DNA of 64,000 nt, from positions 1 through 64,000 of the forward strand of contig NZ_JABBMT010000019.1 of assembly GCF_012927645.1 (NCBI RefSeq), written 5' to 3'. The notes beneath the pieces are model-generated. The model searched no databases, was not told the origin of the DNA, and saw only the letters and a program-made list of their open reading frames with translations. The number at the start of each line of letters is the position of its first letter. The first letter of the stretch is position 1. The stretch is from Pseudoalteromonas arctica (GTDB taxonomy: Bacteria > Pseudomonadota > Gammaproteobacteria > Enterobacterales > Alteromonadaceae). Positions 63,136 through 64,000 of the stretch are shown here, one piece after another. The position numbers were made by a program, and so were the translations under genes.

Positions 63136-64000
63136 TGGAAATTTTATTGGCAAATCCGCGTGGTTTTTGTGCGGGAGTCGACCGTGCAATTAGTATCGTT
63201 GAACGTGCGTTAGATATCTTTGAAAAACCGATCTATGTGCGCCATGAAGTTGTCCATAACCGCTACGTGGTTGATGGTTTAAAGCGCCGTGGTGCGGTTT
63301 TTGTTGAAGAGCTAGATCAAGTGCCAGACGACAGCATTGTTATTTTTAGTGCCCATGGCGTGTCACAAGCTGTTCGCAGTGAAGCTAAACGCCGTGATTT
63401 AAAAGTATTTGATGCAACATGCCCATTGGTCACTAAAGTGCATATGGAAGTGACCCGCGCGAGTCGTAAAGGTATCGAGTGTATTTTAATTGGTCATCAT
63501 GGTCACCCTGAAGTTGAAGGTACCATGGGGCAATACGATAACGCTAAAGGTGGTATTTATTTAGTTGAAACGCCTGAAGATGTTGCTAAACTAAACGTGA
63601 AAAACCCAAATAACTTATTTTATTGTAGTCAAACTACATTATCGGTTGATGATACCGCAGATGTTATAGATGGTTTAAGAAGTAAGTTTCCAGCGATTGA
63701 TGGCCCACGTAAAGATGATATTTGTTACGCCACACAAAATCGCCAAGATGCGGTACGTGACTTGGCTGATAAAGTAGATGTGCTATTAGTTGTGGGCGCT
63801 AAAAATAGCTCAAATTCAAATCGGTTACGTGAACTTGCTGATAAAATGGGTACTGTTGCTTACTTAATTGATGATGCTAGTAATGTTGAAGCATCATGGT
63901 TTGATGGTATCAACAGTGTGGGTGTTACCGCAGGTGCGTCAGCCCCTGAAGTGCTAGTTCAGCAAGTGATTAATCGCCTTAAAGAGTTAGGTGGCAAACA
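63135..64000 (+). CDS. ispH: 4-hydroxy-3-methylbut-2-enyl diphosphate reductase IspH (partial)
   Basis: The last enzyme of the MEP isoprenoid route, producing IPP and DMAPP. The start ATG shares its A with the fkpB stop (TAATG). The three [4Fe-4S] cysteines are present: Cys12 ([11 protein letters not shown]), Cys96 ([10 protein letters not shown]) and Cys197 (ICYATQNR). The substrate-binding [10 protein letters not shown] and SSNSNRL motifs are also seen. The frame is open to the window edge, 288 codons; a full IspH is about 310, so about the last 20-30 residues are missing. Confidence 0.97.
   Translation, partial: MEILLANPRGFCAGVDRAISIVERALDIFEKPIYVRHEVVHNRYVVDGLKRRGAVFVEELDQVPDDSIVIFSAHGVSQAVRSEAKRRDLKVFDATCPLVTKVHMEVTRASRKGIECILIGHHGHPEVEGTMGQYDNAKGGIYLVETPEDVAKLNVKNPNNLFYCSQTTLSVDDTADVIDGLRSKFPAIDGPRKDDICYATQNRQDAVRDLADKVDVLLVVGAKNSSNSNRLRELADKMGTVAYLIDDASNVEASWFDGINSVGVTAGASAPEVLVQQVINRLKELGGK

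Noticed and set aside
1..64000. CRISPR array, prophage, integron or rRNA operon
   Set aside because: No regularly spaced repeats, phage genes, attC-like arrays or rRNA sequence were seen.

Overview
The window reads as a chromosomal segment of a marine gammaproteobacterium, most likely Pseudoalteromonas or a close Alteromonadales relative. This rests on family recognition (YghU, SrmB/TrmN6, YegD, YigM, TyrR, the rpsT/murJ/ribF/ileS/lspA/fkpB/ispH order, TonB-dependent receptors, a DUF2986 protein), the AT-rich intergenic DNA, and short interspersed repeats of a type I associate with that genus. I found no rRNA, tRNA, CRISPR array or prophage. Most of it is ordinary chromosome with relics and repeats in the gaps.

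Layout. 1-1139: the end of an IS66-like element that has cut off a small secreted-protein gene, followed by its translationally coupled partner with two carbohydrate-binding-like repeats. 1461-7260: an MFS exporter, a copper-type TonB receptor, and a divergent LysR/TDT-channel pair. 7226-9236: an AraC relic, a DUF2986 protein and a soluble PAS-PAS chemotaxis transducer. 9369-11716: a secreted M20 peptidase and a small beta-barrel protein. 11991-19915: the most distinctive block, an operon of a membrane OB-fold (YqiJ/NfeD-like) protein, a 700-residue flotillin and a 1684-residue AAA ATPase of the 'DNA repair ATPase' type whose function is unknown. 19985-29172: YghU, rhomboid, SrmB and TrmN6, a lipoprotein phosphodiesterase, a YigM biotin transporter, an M3 peptidase lipoprotein and a small orphan. 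29674-35403: a TonB receptor, a conserved orphan, a HAD phosphatase, a periplasmic ATP-dependent DNA ligase and a YegD chaperone. 35552-39678: RhtB and Bcr exporters, DUF4442, and an M23 endopeptidase/bactofilin operon. 39820-46865: tyrosine catabolism (FahA, HPPD), a peptide transporter and TyrR, with a roughly 1 kb gene graveyard between the last two. 47258-54737: a thioesterase, OmpW, MATE, DapE, an OlsF-like bifunctional acyltransferase, a hydroxyacid dehydrogenase and a 50-residue peptide. 54766-64000: two small membrane proteins, a response regulator, S20, and the murJ-ribF-ileS-lspA-fkpB-ispH run; ispH leaves the window.

How the genes work together. The 3' core run serves cell-envelope precursors, translation and isoprenoids. 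The tyrosine genes probably form a regulon with TyrR and the peptide transporter. M23 and bactofilin form a likely cell-shape module. The flotillin/ATPase operon is the best candidate for an undescribed system: its composition predicts a membrane-microdomain scaffold coupled to a very large cytoplasmic AAA machine. Many start codons were moved inward from the longest possible reading frame because a Shine-Dalgarno sequence or a signal peptide supports the internal start.
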